The position numbers were made by a program, and so were the translations under genes. A model generated the notes under the pieces. That model did no database searches, was not told the origin of the DNA, and saw nothing but the letters and a program-made list of their open reading frames with translations. Below are positions 6,752 through 13,154 of a DNA stretch of 13,573 nt, piece after piece (positions within the stretch are counted from its first letter, which is position 1; every line of letters begins with the position of its first letter). Source of the DNA: Nitrososphaerota archaeon (lineage in GTDB: Archaea; Thermoproteota; Nitrososphaeria; Nitrososphaerales; Nitrosopumilaceae); contig JAEFDA010000052.1 in assembly GCA_016126025.1 (NCBI GenBank), positions 1 through 13,573 of the forward strand, written 5' to 3'.

Positions 6752-7174
6752 ATGGCAAAGCAGGCGGGCAAGGGCGTCGAGGAGTTCCGCCCGTACGTAA
6801 CCAAGTCCATACCGGTGGGTGCCAACATAGTCTGCGCCGACAACTCCGGCGCCAAGATACTCGAGGTGGTCATGGTACACAAGACCAAGACCCGGGTGTC
6901 CCGGCTCCCGGCCGCCGCTGTGGGCGACTACTGCAACGTCGTAGTAAAGAAGGGGCCCGCCGAGCTCCGGAAGCAGGTGCACGGGGCCGTCATCATACGC
7001 CAAAAGTACCCCGTCAGGCGCCTCAGCGGAATACGCGTCTGTTTTGAGGATAACGCTGCCGTCATAGTCTCCGCCGAGGGCGAGATGAAGGGGACAGGTA
7101 TAAAGGGACCCGTCGCGGCCGAGGCATCCGAGAAATGGCCCCGCATTGCCAATGCTGCCTCCACGGTGATATGA
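6752..7174 (+). CDS. rpl14: Large-subunit ribosomal protein L14 (uL14)
   Basis: L14 lies at the subunit interface and takes part in bridges to 16S rRNA. The 140-residue product shows IPVGANIVCADNSGAKILEV, the signature beginning, followed by GDYCNVVVKKGPAELRKQV, VIIRQKYPVRR and a GIRVCFEDNAAVIV core; it ends GTGIKGPVAAEASEKWPRIA. The start at 6752 gives MAKQAGKG, with GGAGGTG ten bases upstream and one base after the S17 stop. An in-frame GTG at 6725 was rejected because it lies inside S17. The following L24 starts one base after the stop. Confidence 0.96.
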   Translation: MAKQAGKGVEEFRPYVTKSIPVGANIVCADNSGAKILEVVMVHKTKTRVSRLPAAAVGDYCNVVVKKGPAELRKQVHGAVIIRQKYPVRRLSGIRVCFEDNAAVIVSAEGEMKGTGIKGPVAAEASEKWPRIANAASTVI

Positions 7175-7175
7175 G

Positions 7176-7724
7176 ATGAAGCCTTCAAAGATCAGAAACC
7201 GTACAATGCACCACCCGTCCTTGGCGCTGCGCAGCAAGCTGATGGCCTCACACCTCTCAAGGGATCTCAGAGGAACCCACCACACCCGCAGCGTCCGGGT
7301 CGTGGCAGGCGACTCTGTCACCGTGCTCCGGGGGGAGTACCGGAGCGTGAACGGCAGGGTGGACAAGGTCGATCCATCCCGGGGAGTCACAATCGGCGGC
7401 ATCAAGATGGAGAAGCCCGCCGGCGAAAAGTTGGACATCTACATACACCCCTCCAACCTTCTGGTCACGGCCCTGAATATGGACGACAAGCGGCGGGCCG
7501 CCAAGATGAAGGGACACAAGGCAAAGTCCAAGGATGCCAGCCCGGAGAGAACTAAAGAAAAGACACCCCCGGCAGAGCCGTCGATAAAACCACTGGACGT
7601 AGAGGAGATACAGGATGGCGGCCAAAACGCGTCCGGAGAGGAAGCAGCAGCGGAGCCTCAAGGGTCGCCGGGCGCCGATACTCGGGAAGGCAAAAATCCC
7701 CCTAGCGGTGAGGAGAGAGCATAA
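7176..7724 (+). CDS. rpl24: Large-subunit ribosomal protein L24 (uL24) with acidic C-terminal tail
   Basis: L24 is an assembly-initiating 23S rRNA-binding protein with a KOW motif. The first 110 residues fit: SKLMASHLSRDLRGTHHTRS, the KOW region VVAGDSVTVLRGEYRSVNGR at about 42-61, VTIGGIKMEK, and HPSNLLVTALNM. After residue 115 comes a tail of about 67 residues rich in Lys, Glu, Pro, Gly and Ala with no hydrophobic core, likely disordered; archaeal L24 usually stops near 120. The ATG follows the L14 stop by one base. The tail's end contains AGGAG, eight bases before the S4e start, so the extension doubles as the S4e ribosome-binding region. Confidence 0.93.
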   Translation: MKPSKIRNRTMHHPSLALRSKLMASHLSRDLRGTHHTRSVRVVAGDSVTVLRGEYRSVNGRVDKVDPSRGVTIGGIKMEKPAGEKLDIYIHPSNLLVTALNMDDKRRAAKMKGHKAKSKDASPERTKEKTPPAEPSIKPLDVEEIQDGGQNASGEEAAAEPQGSPGADTREGKNPPSGEERA

Positions 7725-8446
7725 TGGTCAGCATATCCGGCAGCAAGAAGCTCAAGAGACAGATGGCCCCGACGTTCTGGGGAATACATCGCAAGGACAA
7801 GAGATTCGTGGTAGCCCCCCGCCCGGGCCCGCACCCCCGAGCCCGCTCTGTGCCCGCTGCCGTCTTTCTGCGGGACATGCTGGGCGTGGTATACACCATG
7901 CGGGAGGCCAAGTCCTCCATATACGGGGGAAAGGTGAAGGTCGACGGAGTGGTCAGAAAGTCCCTCCATCACGGAATAGGGCTCATGGACGTGGTGGAGC
8001 TGGAGAACGTCAGCAACGCGTACCGCATGGTGCCCCTGCGCGGCAAACTGCTCCAGCCCATAACCATACCTACCGAGGACACCGACAGGAAGCTTGTCAA
8101 GGTCACCAGCAAGGTCACCATAAAGGGTGGACGCACGGCTCTGGGATTCCACGACGGCCGCACCATAATATCAGACGCCGACGTCAGGGTGGGCGACAGC
8201 TGCCTCCTGCGCATTCCACAGCAGGAGATAACCGACATCATACCCCTGCGACCCGGATGCCAGGCGCTGGTAATTCAGGGAGCCAACGCCGGCATGTCCG
8301 GCCGGGTGGACAACATAGAGGACGGCACGTTCATCCTGCCCCAGAGGGCCACGGTCTCGCTGGGCGAGAGGACCATCGAGATCCCCACCGACGCGCTCAT
8401 TGCAGTGGGAGCCGACGCTCCGGTGATAAGGGTGGACGACTCATGA
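7724..8446 (+). CDS. rps4e: Small-subunit ribosomal protein S4e (eS4)
   Basis: S4e is a 30S protein shared only by archaea and eukaryotes. The 240-residue product begins with the basic GSKKLKRQMAPTFWGIHRKD, continues PRPGPHPRARSVPAAVFLRD, the S4-type RNA-binding part VKVDGVVRKSLHHGIGLMDV, and a KOW-like ending near VIQGANAGMSGRVDNIEDG. The ATG shares one base with the L24 stop (TAATG), and AGGAG is eight bases upstream. The stop overlaps the L5 start by four bases. Presence of this gene is a strong marker of archaeal origin. Confidence 0.96.
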   Translation: MVSISGSKKLKRQMAPTFWGIHRKDKRFVVAPRPGPHPRARSVPAAVFLRDMLGVVYTMREAKSSIYGGKVKVDGVVRKSLHHGIGLMDVVELENVSNAYRMVPLRGKLLQPITIPTEDTDRKLVKVTSKVTIKGGRTALGFHDGRTIISDADVRVGDSCLLRIPQQEITDIIPLRPGCQALVIQGANAGMSGRVDNIEDGTFILPQRATVSLGERTIEIPTDALIAVGADAPVIRVDDS

Positions 8447-8958
8447 GCCAGACCAATCCTATGAAGGAGATACGCTTGGAAAAGGTAGTGCTGAATATGG
8501 GCGTGGGCCGCTCCGGCGACGCCATAGACGCGGCCAAGGCGGCACTGGAGCAGATATCCGGCCGGAAGCCGGCCGTCCGCAACGCCCGCACGGCCCAGAG
8601 GGACTGGGGTGTGCGAAAGGGAGAGCCCATCGGCGTTTCGGTGACGCTGAGGCGGGCCGAAGCAGCCGACCTGCTCAAGAGGCTCTTGGAGTCCAGGGGA
8701 AACGTTGCAAAGGGCCGCTCGTTCGACGACTTTGGCAACTACTCCTTCGGAATACGGGAGCACATCGATATTCCCGGAATCAAGTACGATCCCAAGATAG
8801 GCATACTGGGCTTGGACGTCTCGGTGACGCTGACGCGGCCCGGGTTCGGCATACGGTTTCGTAGCCGCCACAAGGCCAGAGTTGGAAGGGGTCACATCAT
8901 ATCCAGGGAGGAGGCAAAGGATTATCTTGTCGAGAAGTTCGGGGTGGAGATAGTATGA
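8443..8958 (+). CDS. rpl5: Large-subunit ribosomal protein L5 (uL5)
   Basis: L5 holds 5S rRNA in the central protuberance and contacts the P-site tRNA. The 171-residue product shows NPMKEIRLEKVVLNMGVGRS, GRKPAVRNARTAQRDWGVRK, then GNYSFGIREHIDIPGIKYDP and GLDVSVTLTRPGFGI, in family order. I chose the ATG at 8443 (ATGA overlap with the S4e stop); an alternative ATG at 8461 would remove six residues that resemble those in other archaeal L5. The stop overlaps the start of S14. Confidence 0.95.
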   Translation: MSQTNPMKEIRLEKVVLNMGVGRSGDAIDAAKAALEQISGRKPAVRNARTAQRDWGVRKGEPIGVSVTLRRAEAADLLKRLLESRGNVAKGRSFDDFGNYSFGIREHIDIPGIKYDPKIGILGLDVSVTLTRPGFGIRFRSRHKARVGRGHIISREEAKDYLVEKFGVEIV

Positions 8959-9131
8959 AGGACCGCTCCTACGAATTTACAGGGCGCAAAAAGCACAGCT
9001 TTGGGCGCGGTTCACGCTGGTGCAAGAGGTGCGGGGACTACACTGCAGTGATACAAAAATACGATCTCATGATATGCCGGAGGTGCTTCCGGGAAGTGGC
9101 CAACTCGCTGGGATTCCACAAACACAGGTGA
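8955..9131 (+). CDS. rps14: Small-subunit ribosomal protein S14, zinc-binding type (uS14)
   Basis: A 58-residue frame that begins within the L5 stop (ATGA overlap). It reads MKDRSYEFTGRKKHSFGRGS and then WCKRCGDYTAV, followed by MICRRCFREVANSLGF and a basic C-terminus. Cys23, Cys26, Cys41 and Cys44 form the CxxC-x14-CxxC zinc site of the short archaeal S14. S14 sits in the 30S head beside S3 and S19. The region around its stop reads AGGTGAT, a near-perfect Shine-Dalgarno sequence for S8. It is easily missed because it is short, but its position between L5 and S8 is the expected one. Confidence 0.95.
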   Translation: MKDRSYEFTGRKKHSFGRGSRWCKRCGDYTAVIQKYDLMICRRCFREVANSLGFHKHR

Positions 9132-9138
9132 TGTGATA

Positions 9139-9531
9139 ATGCCGGCCACCAACATCATAGCAAACCTGTTCATTACCATATACAACAACGAGGTGCGCCG
9201 GAAGCGCCAGTGCACGGTCCTGCCCACCTCCAAGCACGGTGGCGAGGTACTCAAAACCCTGCAGCGCTACGACTACATCGGAGACTGGGAACACATAGAG
9301 GACAACCGGGGCGGCAAGTTCCTCATCAAGCTCCGATCCCGCGTAACCAAGTGCGGCGCCATATCGCCGCGCTTCAAGGTGAAGAAGGGTGAGTACGGCC
9401 GATGGGAGCAACAGTACCTGCCCTCATATGACCGAGGCATACTGCTGGTGACCACCAACCAGGGGGTCATGTCGCACCACGAGGCAGCCAATCTGGGCTT
9501 GGGAGGACTGTTGATCGGATATGCCTATTAA
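9139..9531 (+). CDS. rps8: Small-subunit ribosomal protein S8 (uS8)
   Basis: S8 binds the central domain of 16S rRNA and is an early assembly protein. The 130-residue product has archaeal length. It shows MPATNIIANLFITIYNNEVR, VLKTLQRYDYIGDWEHIEDN, KLRSRVTKCGAISPRFKVKK and the C-terminal GVMSHHEAANLGLGGLLIGY, which is the conserved RNA-binding end. The ATG at 9139 lies six bases after AGGTGAT; the in-frame GTG at 9133 would overlap that site. The end overlaps the L6 start by 11 bases. Confidence 0.96.
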   Translation: MPATNIIANLFITIYNNEVRRKRQCTVLPTSKHGGEVLKTLQRYDYIGDWEHIEDNRGGKFLIKLRSRVTKCGAISPRFKVKKGEYGRWEQQYLPSYDRGILLVTTNQGVMSHHEAANLGLGGLLIGYAY

Positions 9532-10072
9532 GGCAGAGAAGCTAGTCACCTCGGTTCCAGTTCCCGAGGGGGTAACCGTAAGTCTCAACCGGCACATGTT
9601 AGTCGTGGACGGCCCCCGTGGCAGAGCCATCAAGAGCTTTCGCAAGATCCCCGTCAACATAGGCGTATCAGGGGATGCCGTGTCTCTCAGGGCCGGCGGC
9701 TCCCGCAAGCGCGACTACGCCATACTCAACACGGCCAGATCATTGGTGGGCAACCTATGCCAAGGCGTCGTGGAGGGATACACCGTCAAGATGAAGATCG
9801 TGTACGCACACTTCCCCGTCACGGTAAAGGTGCAGGGGGATTCGGTACTTATAGAGAATTTCCAAGGCGAGCGGGCCCCCCGCGTTGCCCGCATACACGG
9901 CTCGGCCAAGGTGGACCCCCAAGGAGACGACGTCATAGTTACAGGGCACGTGCTGACGGACGTGACCCAGACGGCGGCCAACATACAGCTGAAGACCCGC
10001 ATCAAGAACAAGGACCACCGCGTCTTTTTGGACGGCATATACGTGTACGACAAGCGCACGGGCACAGACTAG
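9521..10072 (+). CDS. rpl6: Large-subunit ribosomal protein L6 (uL6)
   Basis: L6 lies near the factor-binding site and the sarcin-ricin loop. The 183-residue product shows two L6 repeats: the first from about residue 10 (VPEGVTVSLNRHMLVVDGPR), the second from about residue 90, with YAHFPVTVKVQGDSVLIENF and GERAPRVARI. The C-terminal AANIQLKTRIKNKDHRVFLD and DGIYVYDKR are typical of archaeal L6. It starts 11 bases inside S8, and GGAGG is 14 bases upstream, a long spacing. It is the last gene of the cluster here: L32e, L19e, L18 and S5, which often follow, are absent, and hairpins and a tRNA come next. Confidence 0.96.
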   Translation: MPIKAEKLVTSVPVPEGVTVSLNRHMLVVDGPRGRAIKSFRKIPVNIGVSGDAVSLRAGGSRKRDYAILNTARSLVGNLCQGVVEGYTVKMKIVYAHFPVTVKVQGDSVLIENFQGERAPRVARIHGSAKVDPQGDDVIVTGHVLTDVTQTAANIQLKTRIKNKDHRVFLDGIYVYDKRTGTD

Positions 10073-10081
10073 ATGGTTTAG

Positions 10082-10112
10082 CACGCCGCATGGCGTGATC
10101 ATGCCCCATGAT
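10082..10112 (+). terminator. Two back-to-back hairpins after L6
   Basis: Two perfect 6-bp hairpins lie side by side, ten bases after the L6 stop: CACGCC/GGCGTG with a 4-base loop (10082-10097) and ATCATG/CATGAT with a 3-base loop (10098-10112). A further 8-base palindrome, CGGTACCG, is at 10131-10138. They mark the end of the ribosomal cluster and may stabilise or end the transcript. No T-run follows directly, so processing or 3'-end protection is as likely as termination. The rest of 10073-10200 shows no convincing gene. Confidence 0.4.
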
Positions 10113-10200
10113 ATGCGGAAACAGCCGGACCGGTACCGCAAGCTCTCTTTGGAAGTCTTCTGGTGGTGCGCCTTAATGTGCAGGGCAGGGTGACAAACGG

Positions 10201-10207
10201 TTAAATT
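10201..10207 (+). promoter_or_regulatory. TATA-like box of tRNA-Asn
   Basis: TTAAATT is centred about 29 bases before the first base of the tRNA and stands out in GC-rich surroundings. This fits a start of transcription a few bases before the mature 5' end. It implies that the tRNA is made separately from the ribosomal cluster. Confidence 0.5.
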
Positions 10208-10232
10208 GTCATCGTTGGAGTTGGATTGTGCC

Positions 10233-10309
10233 GCCGCCCTAGCTCAGCCTGGCAGAGCACCGGACTGTTAATCCGTTGGTCGACAGTTCAAATCTGTCGG
10301 GCGGCGCCA
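10233..10309 (+). tRNA. tRNA-Asn, anticodon GTT, with encoded CCA
   Basis: The sequence folds as a full cloverleaf: 7-bp acceptor GCCGCCC/GGGCGGC (10233-10239 with 10299-10305), D stem GCTC/GAGC, anticodon loop CTGTTAA with anticodon GTT at 10267-10269, T stem GACAG/CTGTC with loop TTCAAAT. The discriminator base is G and CCA is encoded at 10307-10309. The outermost anticodon-stem position (C10260 and T10276) is a mismatch; the other four pairs are sound. No intron is visible. It reads asparagine codons AAC and AAU. Confidence 0.95.
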
Positions 10310-10387
10310 TTCTGTCACTCTGGTTTACTCTCTGGTGCAGAACATTTGACTTTAGTGCTGATAAGCTCCCGGCGCGCACCCGTCCCA

Positions 10388-10642
10388 ATGGCGCGAACTA
10401 GAAGAGCCAACCGCTACTGCGTCGACTGCGGCGCGCGGCTGGTGTACTACGCGCGCCTCTCCAACCCCAAGGCCCCCAACGAGTACCGCGTACTGGTGTA
10501 CGCTTGCCCAGACTGTACCAAGGACTTTGAGAAGCCAAAGATGTTCGCGATTCGCCGCAACCGGGTCGAGGATCCGCTGGAGGCAGTAGAGATAGAGATA
10601 ACACAGGCCAGAAAGGTCGCCTCTGGGGCGGCGCAGGCATAA
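10388..10642 (+). CDS. Small zinc-ribbon protein of unknown function
   Basis: The 84-residue product has two CxxC pairs (Cys11/Cys14 in RYCVDCGARLVYYA and Cys40/Cys43 in YACPDCTKDFE), the spacing of a zinc ribbon. The N-terminus is strongly basic (MARTRRANR), which suggests nucleic-acid or ribosome binding. The middle contains PKAPNEYRVLVY; the C-terminal third is mixed-charge and probably helical, ending GAAQA. No membrane segment is visible. I do not recognise the family. The chosen ATG begins just before the first CxxC; a longer frame upstream runs through the tRNA and is rejected. No clear TATA box or ribosome-binding site is seen. Gene neighbours (tRNA, ribosomal genes) fit a role in translation or transcription, but this is inference. 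Confidence 0.75.
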   Translation: MARTRRANRYCVDCGARLVYYARLSNPKAPNEYRVLVYACPDCTKDFEKPKMFAIRRNRVEDPLEAVEIEITQARKVASGAAQA

Positions 10643-10769
10643 GATCCCCGCGCAGACGAATGCACATCTTCAGAAGGCACGCTCTGTAATGTTCCAAGCC
10701 TCACCCCCCTCCCCGGCGCACCGATTGACGCTACAGATGGGCGGGTGGCATTATGCGACGGCGTTCCAG

Positions 10770-11540
10770 TCAGGCGCTGCCGTCCGTCGCCGCTAGCCGC
10801 CTTACGCGCTCAAGAGCCAAGCCGACGCCGTCTCCCGGCACGACCGCCACGTACGGCGGAACAGTGGGTTTTTCGGCGCTTATCATGTACGAGTCACCGT
10901 CCCGCCTAACGTACGCCACGCCCATCTCCGCTGCGTGCGACGCTGCACGTTCCGGCTCTGCCGTCCGTATCATCTGCCGATCCCGTCCACGCACGGCCGG
11001 CCCCTCGCCGCCCTCTGCTGCCAATCTGGCGGCGTACCACCGGACCGCCTCTGGATACAGCCTGTGTTCCCACTCCAGTATGCGGGCGGCCAGAGTGTCG
11101 GACGTATCCCCCGGCGCGACTTGGACCGCCGCCTGGGCGATTATCTTGCCGGTGTCCACGCCGCTGTCCGCGAAGTGCACGGTACAGCCGCTGCTGGTCG
11201 CGCCGTCGTTCAGCGCCTGTTCTACGGCCCGCAAGCCCGGATACTGCGGGAGCAGCGACGGATGTATGTTCATCACGCGGTAGCGTTCGGTGAGGTCTGC
11301 AGGCAGTATCCGCATGAATCCGGCCATGCACACCAGATCCGGACGCATGCCGTCCATCATATCCCGTATTCCGTCCAACGACGGCTCCGCCATGCACCGC
11401 ACGCCCAACCCATCGGCAACCCGGAGTCCCGCCGCATCCGGCTTGTTGCTTATGACCGCCTCGATCGTGTAGCCGTCGGCGTTCCTTATCAGGGACTCCA
11501 TGTTGGAACCGCGGCCTGATATCAGCACACAGACGCGCAT
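10770..11540 (-). CDS. purN: Phosphoribosylglycinamide formyltransferase with C-terminal extension
   Basis: PurN transfers a formyl group from 10-formyltetrahydrofolate to GAR in purine synthesis. In the 256-residue product the phosphate-binding SGRGSN is at residues 8-13, and the catalytic triad seen in the family corresponds to Asn91, His93 (MNIHPSLLPQYPGL) and Asp129 (GVDTGKIIAQ). The usual DxGPI reads DTGKI here. The core ends near residue 180; the remaining 75 or so residues match nothing I know. The start at 11540 is preferred over the ATG at 11555, because the TATA box 11561-11570 is about 25 bases from 11540 and MRVCVLISGRGSN fits the family. The gene lies alone on the minus strand, convergent with the zinc-ribbon gene; the 127-base gap between them shows nothing clear. 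Confidence 0.93.
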   Translation of the reverse strand: MRVCVLISGRGSNMESLIRNADGYTIEAVISNKPDAAGLRVADGLGVRCMAEPSLDGIRDMMDGMRPDLVCMAGFMRILPADLTERYRVMNIHPSLLPQYPGLRAVEQALNDGATSSGCTVHFADSGVDTGKIIAQAAVQVAPGDTSDTLAARILEWEHRLYPEAVRWYAARLAAEGGEGPAVRGRDRQMIRTAEPERAASHAAEMGVAYVRRDGDSYMISAEKPTVPPYVAVVPGDGVGLALERVRRLAATDGSA

Positions 11541-11560
11541 GCGCGGAACGGCCATGCATA

Positions 11561-11570
11561 TTTATTTTAA
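11561..11570 (-). promoter_or_regulatory. TATA box of purN
   Basis: On the minus strand this reads TTAAAATAAA, followed by TATGC. Its centre is about 25 bases before the ATG at 11540, a leaderless arrangement, and only ten bases before the upstream ATG at 11555. It therefore decides the purN start. Confidence 0.65.
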
Positions 11571-11698
11571 CGTTGATAGATTCATGGGTGTCTTCGCAGT
11601 CTACGAAGAAACGGGATGTCAGCGGCCCACTGTGACGGCATGAACGCCTTCGGACCTGACATGTACCCCCAGCCGCACCTGTTACTGGTCCAATAATA

Positions 11699-11716
11699 GA
11701 CATGATTTGCAATTAG
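11699..11716 (+). repeat. Left terminal inverted repeat of the IS
   Basis: GACATGATTTGCAATTAG pairs with the right end at 12888-12905 (15 of 18 identical on the opposite strand). All mismatches are C/T exchanges. The inner GCAATTAG is perfect. Confidence 0.7.
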
Positions 11717-11882
11717 CCGCAGGCGGTCCTCCAGCCTGCCTCCGGCACAATTTGGGGCATCCGGGGGCCATAGACAGGCCAGAACGGGCACGGGCAGCCG
11801 CGTCCGCGCCCGGACAACATGACTATCTTCGGGGCGGCGGGCTCCGATATGGTAAAGCAGTTGTGATCGCCACTCAAGAGGC

Positions 11883-12842
11883 ATGCTGACCTACGAGAAG
11901 GCTCTGCGGAGCCCCAGGACATTCAAGGCCATGGCAGGCATGTCGCCCCAGCAGTTTGACTCGCTGTACGCGGAGGTTGCCAAGCTGTATGGCGGGGCCG
12001 AATTCGCCAGACTCAACAGCAAGTCCAGAAAGCGCGGCGTGGGAGCAGGACGCCGGTTTGCCTTGGACCTGCAGGAAAGGCCGTTCATGCTCCTGTTCTA
12101 CTACCGGACACATACCACCCAGATTCTTGTGGGACTGGTCTTCGGCGTGGGCCAGGCAACCGTGTCAAGGGACATTGCGAACCCCGGGCCGACGGTGAGG
12201 CGGTGCGTCCCGCTCCCCGGGAAGATGCACATGGCGGCCAACAAGGCCAAGGCCGTCGAGGATCTCGAAGAGATCATACCCGGCCTGGCCGTCCTGATCG
12301 ACGCCAGTGAGCAGCCGGTATACCGGCCACAGGACGACCGGACGCAGAAAAAATACTACGCCGGCAAGGCAAAGAGGCACACCATGAAGACGCAGTACAC
12401 GACCACATACGACGGCCTGATAGTGCACAAGTCGACATCGGTGGAGGGCAGCAGGCACGACTTTGTCCCATTCCAGCAGGACAACGCAGCCTTTCCGACC
12501 GACCTGCCCCACAATGCCGATGCCCCACAGGAAAGCGGCGGGCGCACCCGCACCATAGACATTGGGGACAGCTCCTATACCGGAATGCAGCAGTACCCCG
12601 ACCGTGACGTACGGGTGGCCGTCAAACGAAAGCCCGGCCGCAAACTCACGCCCGAGGAAAAGGCGTACAACCAGTCTCTTTCAAAGGTACGAATCCACAT
12701 GGAGCACGCGATACGCCGGATCAAGATATTCCGGGTGATGGGCGACAGGTACAGGAATCCGCGTCATAAATACGGCTTGATCAACGACATCGTGTGCGGG
12801 TTGGTGGACATGATGCAATTGTGGGAGCGGATGGCGACATGA
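11883..12842 (+). CDS. IS5-family transposase (DDE superfamily endonuclease)
   Basis: The 319-residue protein would cut and join the ends of its element. The N-terminal part (about 15-100) is a helix-turn-helix region, with RKRGVGAGRRFALDL, FYYRTHTTQILVGLVFGVGQ and ATVSRDI. The catalytic domain carries Asp140 (VLIDASEQPVYRP), the YYAGKAKRHTMK segment, GSRHD, Asp229 (DIGDSSYTG) and Glu274 (RIHMEHAIRRIKIFR), so the DDE triad is intact and there is no frameshift. This matches the DDE_Tnp_4 type. The ATG at 11883 gives the length and start usual for the group; only a weak AAGAGG lies before it. Composition is slightly different from the ribosomal genes. It is inferred to be functional. Confidence 0.9.
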   Translation: MLTYEKALRSPRTFKAMAGMSPQQFDSLYAEVAKLYGGAEFARLNSKSRKRGVGAGRRFALDLQERPFMLLFYYRTHTTQILVGLVFGVGQATVSRDIANPGPTVRRCVPLPGKMHMAANKAKAVEDLEEIIPGLAVLIDASEQPVYRPQDDRTQKKYYAGKAKRHTMKTQYTTTYDGLIVHKSTSVEGSRHDFVPFQQDNAAFPTDLPHNADAPQESGGRTRTIDIGDSSYTGMQQYPDRDVRVAVKRKPGRKLTPEEKAYNQSLSKVRIHMEHAIRRIKIFRVMGDRYRNPRHKYGLINDIVCGLVDMMQLWERMAT

Positions 12843-12887
12843 CGGCCTGGCACAGGGTCGCAATTTGCTGGGAGTTGCGCTTAATTT

Positions 12888-12905
12888 CTAATTGCGGATC
12901 GTGTC
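12888..12905 (-). repeat. Right terminal inverted repeat of the IS
   Basis: On the minus strand it reads GACACGATCCGCAATTAG, the counterpart of 11699-11716. Similarity drops beyond the outer TA, except for single matching bases. Confidence 0.7.
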
Positions 12906-12971
12906 TAATGCAAACCATCGGAAGAACCACCACGTAATGCTAATAGCCCACCAAACCGTAGTAAACCCACA

Positions 12972-13129
12972 ATGAGTGACAAACTCGACCAACTGCGCAC
13001 CAAGTTGCGTGGCATGCAAGTCCGTATCAGTAACGAAGAAAAAAGACTGCCCTACAGAACAAAGCAGCTGCCGTAATAGCCGATATCGAGTCACAGGAGG
13101 CCGTAGTGAAATCGCTAAGAAATGCATGA
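12972..13129 (+). pseudogene. Small coiled-coil protein gene with apparent one-base frameshift
   Basis: From ATG 12972 the frame reads MSDKLDQLRTKLRGMQVRI and ends after 34 codons at TAA 13074-13076. If one base is added in the A-run at 13039-13044, the frame continues SNEEKKTALQNKAAAVIADI and ESQEAVVKSLRNA to a TGA at 13127-13129, giving 52 residues that look helical throughout, with L, L, L, M, I at heptad spacing (5, 8, 12, 15, 19). The composition of the second half is far more protein-like than the tail of the open frame. TAATAG lies about 28 bases before the ATG. It may be a mutated gene, a sequencing error in a homopolymer, or slippage-dependent expression. No family is recognised. Confidence 0.5.
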
Positions 13130-13134
13130 CACAG

Positions 13135-13147
13135 AGGATGAAATCCT
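13135..13147. terminator. Small hairpin between convergent small genes
   Basis: AGGAT/ATCCT forms a 5-bp stem with a 3-base loop in the 25-base gap between the two convergent small frames. It could slow both transcripts, but it is weak and lacks a T-run. Confidence 0.2.
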
Positions 13148-13154
13148 GCGTCAG

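Larger units (their letters stand above)
11699..12905 (+). mobile_element. Complete IS5-type insertion sequence, about 1.2 kb
   Basis: An intact DDE transposase gene is framed by inverted ends. GACATGATTTGCAATTAG at 11699 and, on the opposite strand, GACACGATCCGCAATTAG ending at 12905 match at 15 of 18 positions. The dinucleotide TA stands outside each end (11697-11698 and 12906-12907), as expected for the TA-target groups of the IS5 family. Size and gene content fit that family. The left 184 bases before the transposase hold no supported gene; the right 63 bases after it hold the right end plus a 7-bp inverted repeat (12859-12865 with 12890-12896). TA is a weak target signature, so the exact boundary is likely but not proven. 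Confidence 0.75.

Noticed and set aside
10101..10193. A 30-codon plus-strand frame after L6 beginning MPHDMRKQ
   Set aside because: It begins inside the second hairpin and has neither a TATA box at the right distance nor a ribosome-binding site.
10753..11283. A 176-codon plus-strand frame opposite purN
   Set aside because: It is the antisense shadow of a gene with clear catalytic motifs.
11584..11643. A 19-codon plus-strand frame between purN and the IS
   Set aside because: The TATA box is only about 19 bases away and belongs to purN on the other strand; the peptide has no clear pattern.
11582..11884. A 100-codon minus-strand frame spanning the left IS end
   Set aside because: It crosses the IS boundary, has no recognisable motif, and high GC content makes long chance frames common.
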